Assembly (NCBI GenBank): GCA_037954325.1
Contig: JBBMNZ010000005.1
Span: 20,265,567-20,329,566 of the forward strand
Origin: Fistularia commersonii
Taxonomy: Eukaryota > Chordata > Actinopteri > Syngnathiformes > Fistulariidae
Direction of reading: 5' to 3'
Length of the DNA: 64,000 nt
The translations under genes were made by a program, and so were the position numbers. The notes beneath the pieces were generated by a model. The model did not search any database. It saw only the letters and a program-made list of their open reading frames with translations, and was not told where the DNA came from. Shown piece by piece: positions 1-13,521 of the stretch (the first letter of the stretch is position 1; each line of letters starts with the position of its first letter).

Positions 1-43
1 AGGACACCTTTAAAAGTTGCTGGATGGCTTCGGAGAAGATCTG

Positions 44-576
44 GTGGTTTGCAGACGACACTGTGATCTGTAGTGATGCTGGTGGAACATCTGGGGAGGT
101 GGAGGTGAGCCCCGGAAACACCTCAGCCAATCACCTGCCTCCATCCAACCTTCTCCATCTCCTCTGTCCACGTCCAAACCATCTCAGTCTGACTTTATCT
201 GCAGAAGATCCACCATGTGTCGTCCCTCTGATGGACTTCTTCCTGATCTTCTCCATCCTCCTCCACATCTTCACCTCAGCCGCCTCCAGACACCATGGTT
301 GCTCTTCACCTCCATCTTCTCCACCTCCACCCATTCCGACCTCCTCGCACGTGTTCCTCCACCTTCTTCTCCACCCTCTCCATTGCTCTGGACCGATTCT
401 ACTTTATCTCCTCCACCTTCTTCATCTCCACCCTTGGAGCTTCAGCGTTCCTCTCGGGTTCCTCTCATCTTTCTCTCCACTGCAAACCTTCTCCTCTCCA
501 GACCTCAACCTCTCTAGATGTTCCTCCACCCGATCCTTGCTCTCCACACACATCACAGTGTCATCTGCAATAACAT

Positions 577-590
<14 letters not shown>
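44..590. repeat. RTE-like LINE reverse-transcriptase fragments, both orientations
   Basis: Two short pieces of a non-LTR retrotransposon lie head to head. On the plus strand, bases 44-115 encode FADDTVICSDAGG, the catalytic FADD box of the reverse transcriptase. On the minus strand, about 590-110 encodes ADDTVMCVESKDRVEEHLER and then the downstream piece with MEKIRKKSIRGTT and LRWFGRGQRR. Both are frameshifted and lack their 5' parts, so they are dead copies. The same family recurs at 9955-10440, 35740-36720 and 63120-63620. RTE/Rex3/BovB-like is my family call from memory; an L2-type relative is not excluded. Confidence 0.6.
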
Positions 591-639
<49 letters not shown>

Positions 640-719
640 CCCCTGTAATAAGGAACTGTTTTCTAATAGCAAAGTCCACTGTCCAAGGCCAGACTGTATC
701 TCAAAGGTTCTCAGGGCCA

Positions 720-802
<83 letters not shown>
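580..802. repeat. Two (CA)n microsatellites
   Basis: An almost pure (CA)n tract at 580-637 and another at 727-802 are separated by about 90 bp of unique sequence. The long open frames across them (TH or CV repeats) are artefacts of the dinucleotide. Confidence 0.95.
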
Positions 803-804
<2 letters not shown>

Positions 805-805
<1 letters not shown>

Positions 806-1255
806 TGGATGCCCCCCCCACCTCTCGATGACGTTCGCGGGCGGAGAGAATCTTCGCGCAACGCACGCCTCCAGAGCTCCGGACCATCTGAGAGAGAAGG
901 ACCTTCTGGTGGAGCTTCTGAAGGAGCTTCTGGTGGAGCTTCTGGAGGAGCTTCATCGTCGCTCTCTTGGCGCCGGCGGGAGGAGATGGAGGAGGAGAAG
1001 CCCGGATCGTGAAAAGAGAAGCAGCGACTCCAGCAGAAAGTGAGTGTGAAACCGGGCGTGTGTGTTTTTACGCGCGCAGCTTCGTCTTCATCTCCTCCTC
1101 ATCCGCGCGTGTCAACACGAAGAGCTACCAAGAAAAAAGTTCAGGACCGGAAGTCTCTCTTTTAATTGTTTTTTTTTTTTTAAAGTGTTTTTTTCATCAT
1201 CAAGCTGCTTCCGGAGACCTGCAGACCTGCACTCGGGGCGCAGCGCGGTGATTCT
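805..1255 (+). promoter_or_regulatory. CpG-rich island, possible upstream promoter/5' exon of prr5
   Basis: This segment is visibly richer in CpG than its surroundings. It holds four tandem 12-bp units of the form CTGGTGGAGCTT (about 905-950). It ends in a good splice-donor-like sequence, AGAAA followed by GTGAGT, near 1036-1046. It lies upstream of prr5 on the same strand, so a noncoding first exon or alternative promoter is plausible. A 71-codon frame crosses it (828-1043) but matches no protein I know, and a stop codon overlaps the donor. Transcript data would be needed to link it to prr5. Confidence 0.3.
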
Positions 1256-1256
1256 G

Positions 1257-1261
<5 letters not shown>

Positions 1262-1321
<60 letters not shown>
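1262..1321. repeat. (GT)n microsatellite
   Basis: A 60-bp uninterrupted GT dinucleotide tract. Shorter (CA)n tracts follow at about 1421-1438 and 1472-1496. Confidence 0.95.
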
Positions 1322-1324
<3 letters not shown>

Positions 1325-1596
1325 GTAGACTATAGGTGTTCATTATGCAGCTTCTAGTGAGCAGTGTGCAGCAACACTCCCCCCCAGAGACTTCAAGTGA
1401 AGCTCATTCCCAAGGAGACACACACACACACACACACACTTATCCAAGTAAACACACTCCTGGTAGCCTAAACACACACACACACACACACACACACCCA
1501 CAGGCACGCAGCGTGGGGGTGTGAAGGGGTCAGAGTCCGTGGGATCCAGTAACCTCGTCCCGGTCCGGTGCAGCCCCCCCTCTGAGAGGAGCCTCT

Positions 1597-1878
1597 CCTG
1601 GACCTGGACCTGGACCTGGACCTGGACCTGGACCTGGACCCGGAGCGTCTGGGACCTTCAGAGGCCTCTGAGGAGAACGCAGAAGTTAAAAAAACCAGCG
1701 GGATGGAAACGGTGTGCAGGCGACGCAGGGCAGCTGCCCGGCAACGGCGAGTCAGTTTCTATTACATAGCAACACAACACAATGTCCAGGAAGTGAAACT
1801 CTGGCCACGGTATCGGGCGGGAGGCGCCGCCGCCGCCGCCACCGCCGCCGCCACCGCCGCCGCCACCGCCGCCGCCAT
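1597..1878. repeat. GGACCT hexamer array and (GCC)n tract
   Basis: Bases 1597-1640 are seven tandem GGACCT hexamers. Bases 1825-1878 are a GCC-rich trinucleotide tract with ACC interruptions. The frames across them (WTWTWT, or poly-Ala/poly-Arg) are composition artefacts. Confidence 0.9.
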
Positions 1879-2689
1879 CTGCTCCGGCCTACGGCACGGC
1901 GAAGATACTCGGGTGGAATACTTGAAACTTTGCTTTCACAGGTTAGCGTGGGCACGCAGTACTGCTAATACTCAGTATTTAGCTTGTATTGTTATGGATG
2001 AGACTTCGCTTCATCCTACTGGGATGTTACGCTACGTCCGCATGATGACCTCGACGCTGGACTTCACCCTGCTGTTACTATAGTAACAGTTAATTCATTA
2101 GTTAAACTGTAACTTTAGCGGATTTCATTATCGAACACTGCTTTTATCTGAGATTACAACCTTATTATTGCAGCATGTTGGAGTTGGAGTTGGGTTGGAG
2201 ATGTAGATCATGAGGAAGCCGCTGCTTGCTATACCTGTGTGTACACATGTGTGTGTGTGTGTGTGTGTGTGTGTTGCGTAGAGAGAGCGAGAGTGCCCGA
2301 GGATCGAATGTCTGGTTCCCGGCCACTTACGTGTAATTAGATGTTTACTGGCGTTCCAGCGGAGAACGTAGCGATGCAACCGGCGCTCCGTCGGGGGGAA
2401 CCGGAGCTGCCGTGTTTGGATTTGACAAAAACGTCCGTTTTTGCTAAAAAGCATGAAACGGCGGGGGTTGCGCGGCCTGCCGGTGAAGCCGTAAAGACAT
2501 AAAAACCATCTCATGGTCGATCAATCACGTCTCGAAAAGAAAACCCAACAGCAAAGGATCTGTGTTTTTACACAAATCGGCATCGGGACGTCTGGCGTTG
2601 TCGTGCTAAGCTAATCCGCCCGAAGCTACAACTGTAAACATGCAGAGAAGAAGTTGTTGTTATTGCTTCATGTTGTTGTTGGAGTCTAT

Positions 2690-3935
2690 GGTTGTTTCCA
2701 TGATGACAGGAGAAGAGCCAGGACTCAAAGAGTGAATGAGAGGATGAATTTCTATATTTCTAAACCTCTGCTTCTCCATGTGTGACTTTGGAATGAGCGA
2801 TGAATCATTGCACAACATGTATATGATGACAGGATGAGCCGTTTTATGAGTCCATATTTCCTGTTCATGTGTTTCTATCATGTGAATGAGAGAGTGAATG
2901 GATGAATATATAATGCGTGAATATATAATGCGTGAATTGTATGATTTAGATGATGTATAAGAACGCTTGTATGTCTCTATATGACTGTGAATGACAGGAT
3001 GAATGGATATAAGGTGTGAATGAGTGAAAGAATAGTTGTATAATTCTTAATAATTCTATTTCCTGTGAATGAAAGAGTGAATGTACAGTCTCCCACTTGC
3101 CATTAGGGAGTATCTCACATTACAAACCTTTAAGAATCAGAATAACTTTATTTATCCTGAAGGAAATTGTTGTGCCAGCGTTTCAAGTAAAACATACCAA
3201 TACATAATAGTAGGAAATTGTATAAACAGTAAAAAAAAAAAAAAAAAAAAAAAAAGGAGGGAGAATAAGAAATACACATAAACTATAAAGTGTCAAAGTC
3301 AAGGCTATAAAGTGTTTTAAGGTCTTAAAAAGTACAAAGATTTGAATATTCCCTGCGGTTGAAGGAAGAGGAATTAAAAAGTCTGATAGCCTCAGGTAGG
3401 AAAGACCTCCTGTGGCGTTCAGTGGAGCTTCTTGGTGGTTTCAATCTACGACTGAAAACTCACCTCCAGTAAATCAGTCCTTTAACCACTGACTCTTAAT
3501 TACTTAGTAATATACTGCACTGTGTTGTTATCGTAACCTTTTGCTCTCTTATGTCTTGCTGTGTCTTTCAGTTATCAGCCCAGGGATGTAAATTAGCATT
3601 TTTGCTATATTTAAAATAAAATAAATAAAAAAAAAATCTAAAACATGAATGAGAGAGCGAATAAATAAATGGATAAATAAATGATGTGTGAATGGATGAA
3701 TATATTACATGTAAATGAGAGGGTGAATTGTATGTGAATGAATGAGTGAATGGTCGTACGATTCTTTACTTCCTGTGAATGAAAGGATGAATGTATTTCA
3801 AAACAGGTGAATGAGAGGGTGACTTTCTGAATGTATGAGGTGTGAATGAGAGGGTGAATGGCGAATTGTGTCTCCCGTGTCTCGGCCAATCACGGCTGGG
3901 ATGAGCAGTTTACACGATGAACGAATGAACGAAGG
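2690..3935 (+). repeat. SINE-like element with internal minisatellite, interrupted by an L2-like tail
   Basis: Bases 2690-3090 and 3640-3870 are degenerate tandem copies of a roughly 44-bp unit built on GTGAATGAGAGGGTGAATGG. The 3' end near 3870-3935 (GGCCAATCACGGCTGGGATG, then CGAATGAACGAA) resembles the end of the fuller copy at 8811-9210. Between them, 3125-3210 carries TTTATCCTGAAGGAAATTGT, a sequence typical of fish L2-like LINE tails. A poly(A) run follows at 3231-3255. No gene is seen here. Confidence 0.65.
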
Positions 3936-4592
3936 ACGGAAAGTCAACACTTCCTTCTTGTGTTTCGCTCTCTTGTGTTTTGATGTGTTTTACCTGAATT
4001 GCCAGCGCGAAGGGCGGCCGCGAAGGTCGCCGGTTCCCCCGAACGGTTGCCGAAATGCCCAAAACGGCGCCGCGGCCCGCTTGAGCGCTTTAGCGCTTTA
4101 GCGTCCTGCCTGGACGCTTCTGGTGTGTGAACGGTCGAATGCGATCCAGCGAGCTTTGAAACTGCAAGGAGAAGATTATTTTAATTTTCCCGCGGGCATT
4201 TGTTATGATCTTTTGAAAGACAGACGTTGTTAGTTGTCTCATCGTGTGTGTGTGTGTGTGTGTGTGGTGTTACATACAACATTAAGAATTAGCCTGGTGT
4301 GACAATGAACCGGCGCTGACAAAACCAGGAAGCTGAAGCAGCTAAAAGGAATTCTTCTTTGCATGTTTTATCAACCGCCTGTGTTTTTTTGGTGTTTTTT
4401 TTTCCAACTCTGACGTTCAAAGTGACTGGGGGGAAAAAAAAAAAAAAAAAAAGTCAGACGACGCTCTCCTCCAATGGTTGTCCTCGTTTCTTTTGTAAGG
4501 TACTGATGGGTCGGTGCCGGTCGAAGGGCTTCCACTAGTTCCCGTCTGTCTGTCTGCGCCGACATGGAACGAGAAGGCTCTTTAAGAAGGTG

Positions 4593-4628
<36 letters not shown>

Positions 4629-4992
4629 TGCAGCTCCAGTAGCCCTCTGGGACACACAAAGGTAGATGGAAGTAAAACACACACACACACATTCCTGAAT
4701 GACCTCATTCATTCTTTCATTCATGCAAACATCCTCTTGTCCTCCTTTGTTTACTAATCACATCGACCCGTTCGCTCGTTTCCGGGGCTTTAAAAAACAA
4801 AAACAAAACGCGTGTCGGAGGCCTTTTCGGGGTCTTTTCGGGGTCTTTTCGGGGTCTTTTCGGGGGCCTTTTCTTCCCGGGCCACCAGGAAGAGTGTGGA
4901 TTCTAGCCGTTTGTTCCACATCTCTGTGAAGGAAACACACTCCTGTGTGATGAGCTTGAAGACAAGAGAGAGAAAAGGCTTTGAGATGAGCA

Positions 4993-5029
<37 letters not shown>

Positions 5030-5526
5030 GCCGACCTATTTAAGTGGAGTGGGACACAAATCTAGGCTGATAGAAGGACCTGCAAGCACACACACGTGTC
5101 CATTTCCTCCTTCGCCCTCCATCCCGTCTTCATTAGCTGGGCCTGATCTTCTAGAGGGTTGAGGAGGTTCGACCCGGACCTCCGGCCCGAGACGTCCTGG
5201 ACGGAGGAGGACATTTATGTCACTTTAACATTCCTCCCCGCCCACTTGGCAGCGCCGAGACCTCAAAGGGTCCCTTTGTCCGCCGGGCACAAAGGCCCCC
5301 GCCGGGTCACGTGGCCCCGCCGACTGGCACAGCGCGAACAGGGGGAGGGAGGCGGACGGAGAGGGTTCAGGTGGGACAAAGAGGACGAAGATGAGAAGAT
5401 ATGCGCGTGGAGGAACCGGACGGGAGAAACCGACGAGGACCGAGGGAGCGGAGGCTCTCCTCCTCGGCCTTCCTCCGTCTGCTGCCGCGCCCGCCGCTCG
5501 CCGTGGTCAGGGTGACGCGCGCCGTC
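3936..5526. other. Noncoding, microsatellite- and CpG-rich upstream region
   Basis: No gene is recognised. Short CA/GT tracts lie at 4246-4266, 4599-4625, 4994-5026 and 5584-5604. A GGGGTCTTTTC tandem repeat occurs at 4828-4870. GC-rich, CpG-containing sequence at 4005-4110 and 5160-5520 could be promoter or 5'UTR of prr5, because it directly precedes the candidate first coding exon at 5527. Confidence 0.5.
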
Positions 5527-8500
5527 ATGGAGTGGGGATACGTGGTGCCTTGGCAGTTTTTAGAGTGAGTAGCTCACGCGCATGTGTGTGTGTGTGTGTG
5601 TGTGTCAACAGAAGAAACATCTTCCGACGTTCAGATATTCCAAACATTTGCTTCTCTGTGTGTCTCTGTGACGGTCGAATGACAGGGTGAACGGTCGTCC
5701 ATGTAAACAACAAGCGCTTAAAAACAATGAATGAAATCCCCGTTTTGGAAAAGGAGCCTGAATAAGTTACATCATATTCGTTCTTGACTATAAAAACAAA
5801 CTGTTTCCTCCGTTTTCTTGTGGAAATCTTGCGGAAACGTCTGTCCTCTCGTCCCAGAGGCGTCTTCGGTTCTGAATTCTCCACGACCTGGATGACGGAG
5901 AACCTCCGCAAACAGGTTTCCTCTGTTTTTTTATTTCCGTTTGGGCCGGTTGTGTCTCTGGGAGCCCCCAGTTGCCCCAGAAGGTCCGGGTTAGCGCCCG
6001 GCGTGGCTGCCCTGCCGCCGTCGGTGTGTGAGGGTGTGTGAGGGTGTGTGAGCGGGTTAATCTGCCCGGATGTTTATTCACCGTCTTCACCATCTCGCGC
6101 TTCGGTTTTAGCTTCTCGTCTCCCTCCGGCTGCCCTCTTTTCCTGAGAAAATAGAAAAAACACGGAAATCCTCACACCAAGAGAGCTCCAAAAATCCTTT
6201 ATTTTACAGAGTACTGAGAATTTAACATAGCGTGATGTTTCGAGCATCTTATTGTGGCGCCATTTTTAAAGGGAACGATCATGTGATTGATGCCCTCCTT
6301 TTTTTTTTTTTTTGCGCTTCTTGTTAAGTTTCAAGATTCAAAGCGTTTATGTCACATGCACGGTATAGAAACCTGTTTCCCTGCACAGTGAAGGACCGTA
6401 AACATTATTATAATTGTGATTATAACGTGCAATGAGACATTTGAGTGCAGCTTGTGCAGGTGCGAGGATGAGGGACTTGACAAGAACGAGTGTCAGCTCA
6501 AAATCGTGTTAATCTTGTAATACATGTCGTTTCATTTTAGCATTATCTTCAACTTGTTTCCAGAAACAGACACTCTTACCATGTGTCCAGATATGAAGCC
6601 TGCCGTCCCTTCCTCTGTCAGTCCATGCAAACAGAGACAGATGGCTCGCCAATAAAAACCAATCGTCCATCCTGACATCATGATTTCGACTGTTTTAGCA
6701 CGCCGACAGCAGTATTTTACACAGTACGGTGGACCTTCACGGGAATTTCCACGAAGCAGAGACGTGATCATTTTGATAGTATTTACAGATATAACAACCC
6801 TCAACGCTCGAACTTTAACTCAATCTCTCAGCGCTCTGCTATGCTTTGCTAACGGCGCGTTCTAGCAAGCTAGCAAGTTAGCCTCCAATTTATGTCTTCT
6901 AAACTTATGGGTATAAAAATGAGCCGGGGAGCTGGACTAAATAAAAATACCAAAACGTATCACTTCCATACAGAATGGGAAATGGATTTTTTTTTTTTTT
7001 ACTATGTCATTTTCAAAGTGCGTCAGCTTCATCCGCTGGTCTGCCATCGCTATACTGAAAAAGGGAAATGTGGAGCGGCGTTTTCAGACCGTTCATTAAT
7101 CAAAAAGTGAGCCGAGAAGGAGAAAAGTTGAAGGAACTAAAATCCCAGCAGTCATTTTTCTCACAGCTAACTTCAACTATGCTGCCGACTCCATTCAAGT
7201 CATCAGAATACGATATTTACCAAAAGGGAACTCTGTTGCAGTGTGCCATAAGGGTTCATGCAGTTATGCAAGACCCACCGACATTTATTATGTTAAGTAT
7301 ATAAGTAGATTTACAAACAAATATATATATTCAGCATTTTTAGTGGGGGTAGATAATTTTCACATGGTCATTTGAAAAGTAGCTCACAAGGTGAAAAAGT
7401 GTGGGCACCCCTGGTCCAGGCAGTTGCTACTTCTGCTTTTTTAGTTCTTTAAAACGCCACGTCTCCGTCCATGAAGCTACAAAAGTGGAGCGACTGAGCA
7501 TTTGTTGTCGTTCTGATCTTTCGACATCATTTGCAGGCCTTTTGCGGCGTTTGTCGTCACCGCGAGACCGGCCTCTTGGATTTCTTCCTCTTCTTGCGGC
7601 TCCTCTCCGGATCCGAACGGCGGCCTTTTAAGCCGTCGATGTCGGAGAAGCCTTCCCCTTTAAGAATACGTGCCAGCAAAGGAGATCTCAAAATTTATTA
7701 ATTTTATAAAATTATTTTTAGTTTAATTTTTACAATATTTTAAAATTTTTTTTTTTCTTCTTAGCCTAAATATGGCTAGTTCATCACGAAAAAAAAAAAA
7801 CTGAAATACTGCGAAAAGAACGATAAAGAACGATAAATCGCGAGAACCGAATTACAAAAAAAAAAAAAAATATGAAAATAAAAATTCAAGAAGTAGGGAA
7901 GGCAAGGAAAAGCCAAACCGCGAAGTAGCGAGAGTCGGCCTTATTCCTCGCACGGACGAAGCGCCACGTCGCGTCTGGTCACCACCTTGTGTCTCCATGG
8001 CGTTTTCTCCCGTTTATCACCGTGACGCTTAAACGTTAACCCGTCCGTCTCCTCCCAGGAGCCTCCACAGCAAACTGAGGCTGAGCGGCGGCTCGTCCTC
8101 CAGCCTGACCGACCTGTCGCAGGTCAAGTCCTCGGGCGCGGCGGCGGCGGCGGCGGAAAAGGGGGGAACGGCGGAGGAGTGCGGCAGGGACAGGGGCACC
8201 CAGCAGAGGAGGGCCGGCGCTAACGCCACCTGGAACAGGTAACGCAGACACACACATTCTGGCACACACACACACACACATGTTGTGTGTGTCCGCGCTG
8301 AAGGGATAAACCTCACAAGCAGTTTGGATCCCTTCATCCACGCTGTGAAAAGAAAAACACATGCATGTGAGCGCCTAGTCTTCCTCCCCCCGGGTATCCC
8401 TTCATCCCTCCATCCCTTCATCCCTCCATCCCTCCATCCCTCCATCCCTCCATCTCTCCATCTCCTTCCGGCCGACAGGCTCTTTTCTTCCCCTCCTGTG

Positions 8501-9656
8501 TTTGAGCGAGCGGAGAGCAAAAGGTTCACAATCGCGCCGGCGTTTGAAAAGGCTGCTCCGACCTCGAACCCTTTCGCTCTCCCCCTTTTTTTTTTTTTCT
8601 TTTCTTTTGTATCTCTTCATTCACAGATTGACATTTACTCGGAGATGGACCGAGGCGCGGGTTGCGTTCCCGAGCGTACAGGATAAATACGGCCATTGTT
8701 TCGCTGCCGCGCTGCACTCGGTTCCCCGAAGGCTTTAGGAATCATGTGTTAGTTGTGGTTTGACGGCGGCGCGGAGGTTGCAGCTTCCACCTCCCAGCAA
8801 GAAGCTCCCTGATTGGATGCCCACAGGAGTTCCCGCGTCCTCAGGGTTCCTCTCACAGGCTAAAGACAAGCAGGAGGTTCGCTGGAGGCCCAGATGTGTG
8901 GATGACAGGGTGAATTGATGGTTGTAGTTTTCATCTAACATGCAAATGAGAGGGTGAAGGAATATTTCTCTATATTTTGCATGAATGAGAGGGTGAATGG
9001 TTGTTTATTTCTATATCACATGTGAATGAGAGGATGAATGGATGGTTGTATGTGTCTATATGACGTGTGAATAAGTGAGTGATTAGTTTTATGTCTCAAT
9101 ATGTAGCCCTGTGATTGGCTGATCGGTCCAGGGGTAACCACGCCTCTCGCCCAATCACAGCCGAGATTGGCTCCAGCAGTGCAGCGAATGAATGAATGAA
9201 TTTCTGATATGATGCAACTTTATATGAACACTCAAGTTCATAAATGGCGTTAAAAATGTGTGGAAACCTTGTTTTAGTGTGTGATTTTATCTGCTTTTTT
9301 GTTTTAAAGGGTGGAACAGCACACACACAACCACACACACACCCACACACACACAAAGACGTGCTTGGAAAGTGCATTGGTTTGAATGGTGCTGATCACC
9401 TTTAGCTGGAACAGAGAACACTGATGTTTCTGGTTCTCGTGTTTCTCCCGCAGCATCCAAAACGCCGTCATCGCCGTTTTCCAGAGGAAAGATCTGGGAG
9501 ACAATGAGCTCTACACGCTGAACGAGGGCGTCAGGTGAGGCTCTGCTCCTCCTTCATGCACCTGATAGTTTTCTTTATCTCCGTCTGTCCGGCTAGAAAC
9601 CTGCAAATTTGGCTAGTTTGCATGTCTAGGAGCAAATAAAGTTAAATGTGTCTCCA

Positions 9657-9688
<32 letters not shown>

Positions 9689-12600
9689 CAGCTTCGCTTT
9701 GCTAATTTTAGTCCTTACCGGTCGGCCACCGTTCCTCCTATCTGCATCACAGCTTTTTTCTTTTTTATTTGTTTTTTTCTCATCTCCGTCTACTCTCGCC
9801 GTTCTCCGTGGAGATGACAGATTGAGGTTATTGATCGGCCGCGTTTGATCGCGATGCCAGCGATCGAGGAGGGAGCTGTAAAATCGGACCCCGAGACATG
9901 GACAGTAAACGTCACACCGCCCGTGAACATGCATGGATAAGATTAGGGAGGAAATTACAAAAAATCTGACCCGTGGCGAGCGGGTGGAGGAACATCTAGA
10001 GAGGTTGAGGTCTGGAGAGGAGAGGGATGGAGGTTAGCAGAGGAAAGAAAGATGAGAGGAACCCGAGTGGAACGGTGAAGCTCTGAGGGTTGAGATGAAG
10101 AAGGTGGAGGAGATGAAGTCCAGTCAGTCCAGAGCGATGGAGAGGGTGGAGAAGAAGGTGGAGGAACGTGTGCGAGCGGGTCGGGACGGGTGGAGAATGA
10201 AAGGCGGAGAAGACGGAGGTGGAGATGAAGATGTGGAGGTTCCTCTTTGGGAGCGAGGAGGATGGAGAAGATCAGGAAGGAGTCCATCAGAGGGACGGCA
10301 CTTGGTAGATCTTCTGGAGATAAAGTCAGACTGGGACGTGGACTGAGGAGTGAAGATCTGGGTGGTGCTGCGAAGCTGGTGGTCTGGAGGAAACCAGGAC
10401 CAGATCCACGTGGATTTGACTCTTTCATGAAGAAAACAAGACCTTCTGTCTGACTAATGCCTCTTGAAGACAGTTAGGAAGCAGTTCATCCTCCCACTTC
10501 TCCTTCATCTTCTTCAGAGCAGCAGGTCTGGACATGTGAGACAAAGATCAGACATCTTCTCCGTCTCCTGCGATCTTACGGACCTCATCACCACCTGAGC
10601 GTTAAAGGAAAGAAATCAGCAAATGTATTCGATATAATGACTGTGCATGGATTTGCATCTTCATGGACGCCGCTGACATCACGCTCCGCTCACTGGAATC
10701 AGGATTTCTTCTGACTTTGGACTTTGCATGAAGTCCAGAAGAGTCCAAAAATCCATGACATCTCCAAGCTTTCGCCGAACCCAGTACGGTTTTCATTTGG
10801 AGGAAGTTTCTCAACCACGCCGAGCGTCTGTCTTCGAGATCTCCATCCATCTCATCAGATGTTTGGTGGTTGTTGACATTCATCCTGATTAACGCTGATT
10901 CTGATTGGTGTGTGTGTGTGTGTGTGTGTCCATATCTCCACTCACGTGCTTGTTGTGTGTTTTGCAGGCACCTCCTGAAGACGGAGCTGGGCTCCTTCTT
11001 CACCGAGTACCTTCAGAATCAGCTCCTCACGAAGGGCATGGTCATCCTGAGGGACAAGATCCGCTTCTATGAAGGTGCAGATCCTCCTCTGGTTTTCTAG
11101 AGCCTCGTCTGACAAACTAGAACAGATACGTGGACACTGAAAATTCACTCATTCATTCACACTCATTCACACGCCATATTAATAGATGCAGCCATTCACC
11201 CTTCATTCATGTCATATAGAGACATTTAACATTCACCCTCTCATTCATGAGAATGAGACCTTAAAACACCTTAAAACACAAAGACCTTAAAACACTTGAT
11301 AGTCTTAACCTTGACACTTTATATTTTATTGTATTTCTTATTCTCCCTCCTTCCTACTATTATCTATTATTGTTATGTTTTGCTTGAAACTCTGGCACAA
11401 CAATTTCCTTCGGGATAAATAAAGTTGTTCTTATCTTATCTTATCTTATCTTATCTTATCTTATCTTATCTTATCTTATCTTATCTGATCTTATCTTATC
11501 TTATCTTATCTTATCTTATCTGATCTTATCTTATCTTATCTTATCTTATCTTATCTTATCTTATCTTATCTTATCTTACCTTATGTGTCATGTGGAGACA
11601 TTCATCCCTTCACCCTCTCATTCAGATGCCATACTGTTAAATGCAGCCATTCACCCTGTCACAACTTATTTCAAGACATTCATCCATTCACCCTCTTATT
11701 CACAACAAATATAGACATTTAACATTCACCTTCTCGTTGACGTCATGTGGAGATATTTATCCATTCACCCTGTTATTCACACGTCCTACTGATAGATGTG
11801 GCCGTTCGCCCTGTAAGGTCACATTTAGAGACATTCATCCATTCACCCTCTCATTCTGGACAGTTTGGGGTCTCCAGTGAACCTCCTGCATGTTGATTGG
11901 ACTGTGGGAGGGAAGTCCACCTGGGCTCGGATGACCTGGCTGGATTAAAGTGTAACAGGGCGGTGGGAGCCTTAAGAATGTGACCTTTAACCTCCTGGAG
12001 TTGAGTTTGAAGAGGAGCCTCTGCTCTGGGCGGGAGGACCTTCAATGTAGCTGAAGAATGATTAACTCCAACCCAGAAGTTAACCCTGGAGCGGTTGGTT
12101 AACTCATGACAACATACCCAGGCCTCGTCCTCCCAGAGGCACGCCTGCAACGTTTACCCTCACACACACACACACACACATACCAAGATAGGAGAAGCAC
12201 GTTCTTCTGAATTCATTTTACCCTCTGTGTTGTGGAGGATGCGTGACCTTAAAAATACGTGCACACACCCACATGCACACTTTCAGTGAAGTGATGACAA
12301 AGCTCTGGCAGGAAGAGACATCATCTAGAGGTCATTTCCTGCTCATCCACACCTTCATAACCTCCAGAATGGACTCCTATATGAGCTTCCTTTATGACGG
12401 CTGATCTCCAGTATCAACCTGACTCACCTCCACAAGAGCCTCCAGAGACCACCCTCACCCCTCCGACCTCACTGACCTTCTCCACCTTCCTGATCAGTAT
12501 TATTATTGTTGTTGACGTCCCTAATCGCTCGTGTTGATCTTTGAAGGCCAGAAGCTGCTGGACACCTTGGCGGACACCTGGGACTTCTTCTTCTGCGACG

Positions 12601-12692
12601 TGTTGTCCATGCTGCAGGCCATCTTCTATCCTGTGCAGGTGAGAGGAAGCCCAGGAATGCCTTGCAACACACACACGGACCATTGTATGACA

Positions 12693-12732
<40 letters not shown>

Positions 12733-13022
12733 GCGCGCAGGGGAAGGAGCCGTCGGTGCGTCAGCTGGCGCTACTTCACTTCAGGAACATCATCACCCTG
12801 AACCTGAAGCTGGACGAGGCTCTGTCTCGACCCCGAGCCAGAGTTCCACCTTCCATCATTCAGATGCTGCTGATTCTTCAGGTCGGTGTTCAAGTCTTTT
12901 CTGAGAAAAGAGAAAGTTGTCGTTACTTTATTATTATTGTTATTATTATTATACTGACAAGAGAATTATTAGTATTATAGTGTTGTTGTTGTTATACCAA
13001 AAGGAGAATTCCTCTTCTTCTT

Positions 13023-13088
<66 letters not shown>

Positions 13089-13107
13089 GTTGTTGTTGTT
13101 GTTGTTT

Positions 13108-13141
<34 letters not shown>

Positions 13142-13452
13142 TATTGTTATTATTTTTATTAATTTTATCATTATTATTGTTATTATATTGTTGTTGTTGT
13201 TATACCAAAAGGGGAATTCTTCTTCTTCTTCATCTTATTATTATCATTATTATTATTATTAGTAGTAGTTGTAGTAGTATTATTGTGTGTGTTATTATTA
13301 TTATTGTTATTATTATTACCATACCAAAATGAGATTTCTTCTTCTTCTTCTTCTTCTTATCATTATTGTTATTATTATCATACCAAAAGGAATTGTTTTT
13401 CTTCTTGGAGAATTGGAGAATTGTTTTTCTTCTTCTTCTTCTTCTTCTTCTT

Positions 13453-13521
<69 letters not shown>

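Noticed and set aside
828..1043. 71-codon frame with repeated ELLVELL motifs
   Set aside because: Low-complexity 12-bp repeat in a CpG island, no homologue recognised; kept only as a possible 5' exon.
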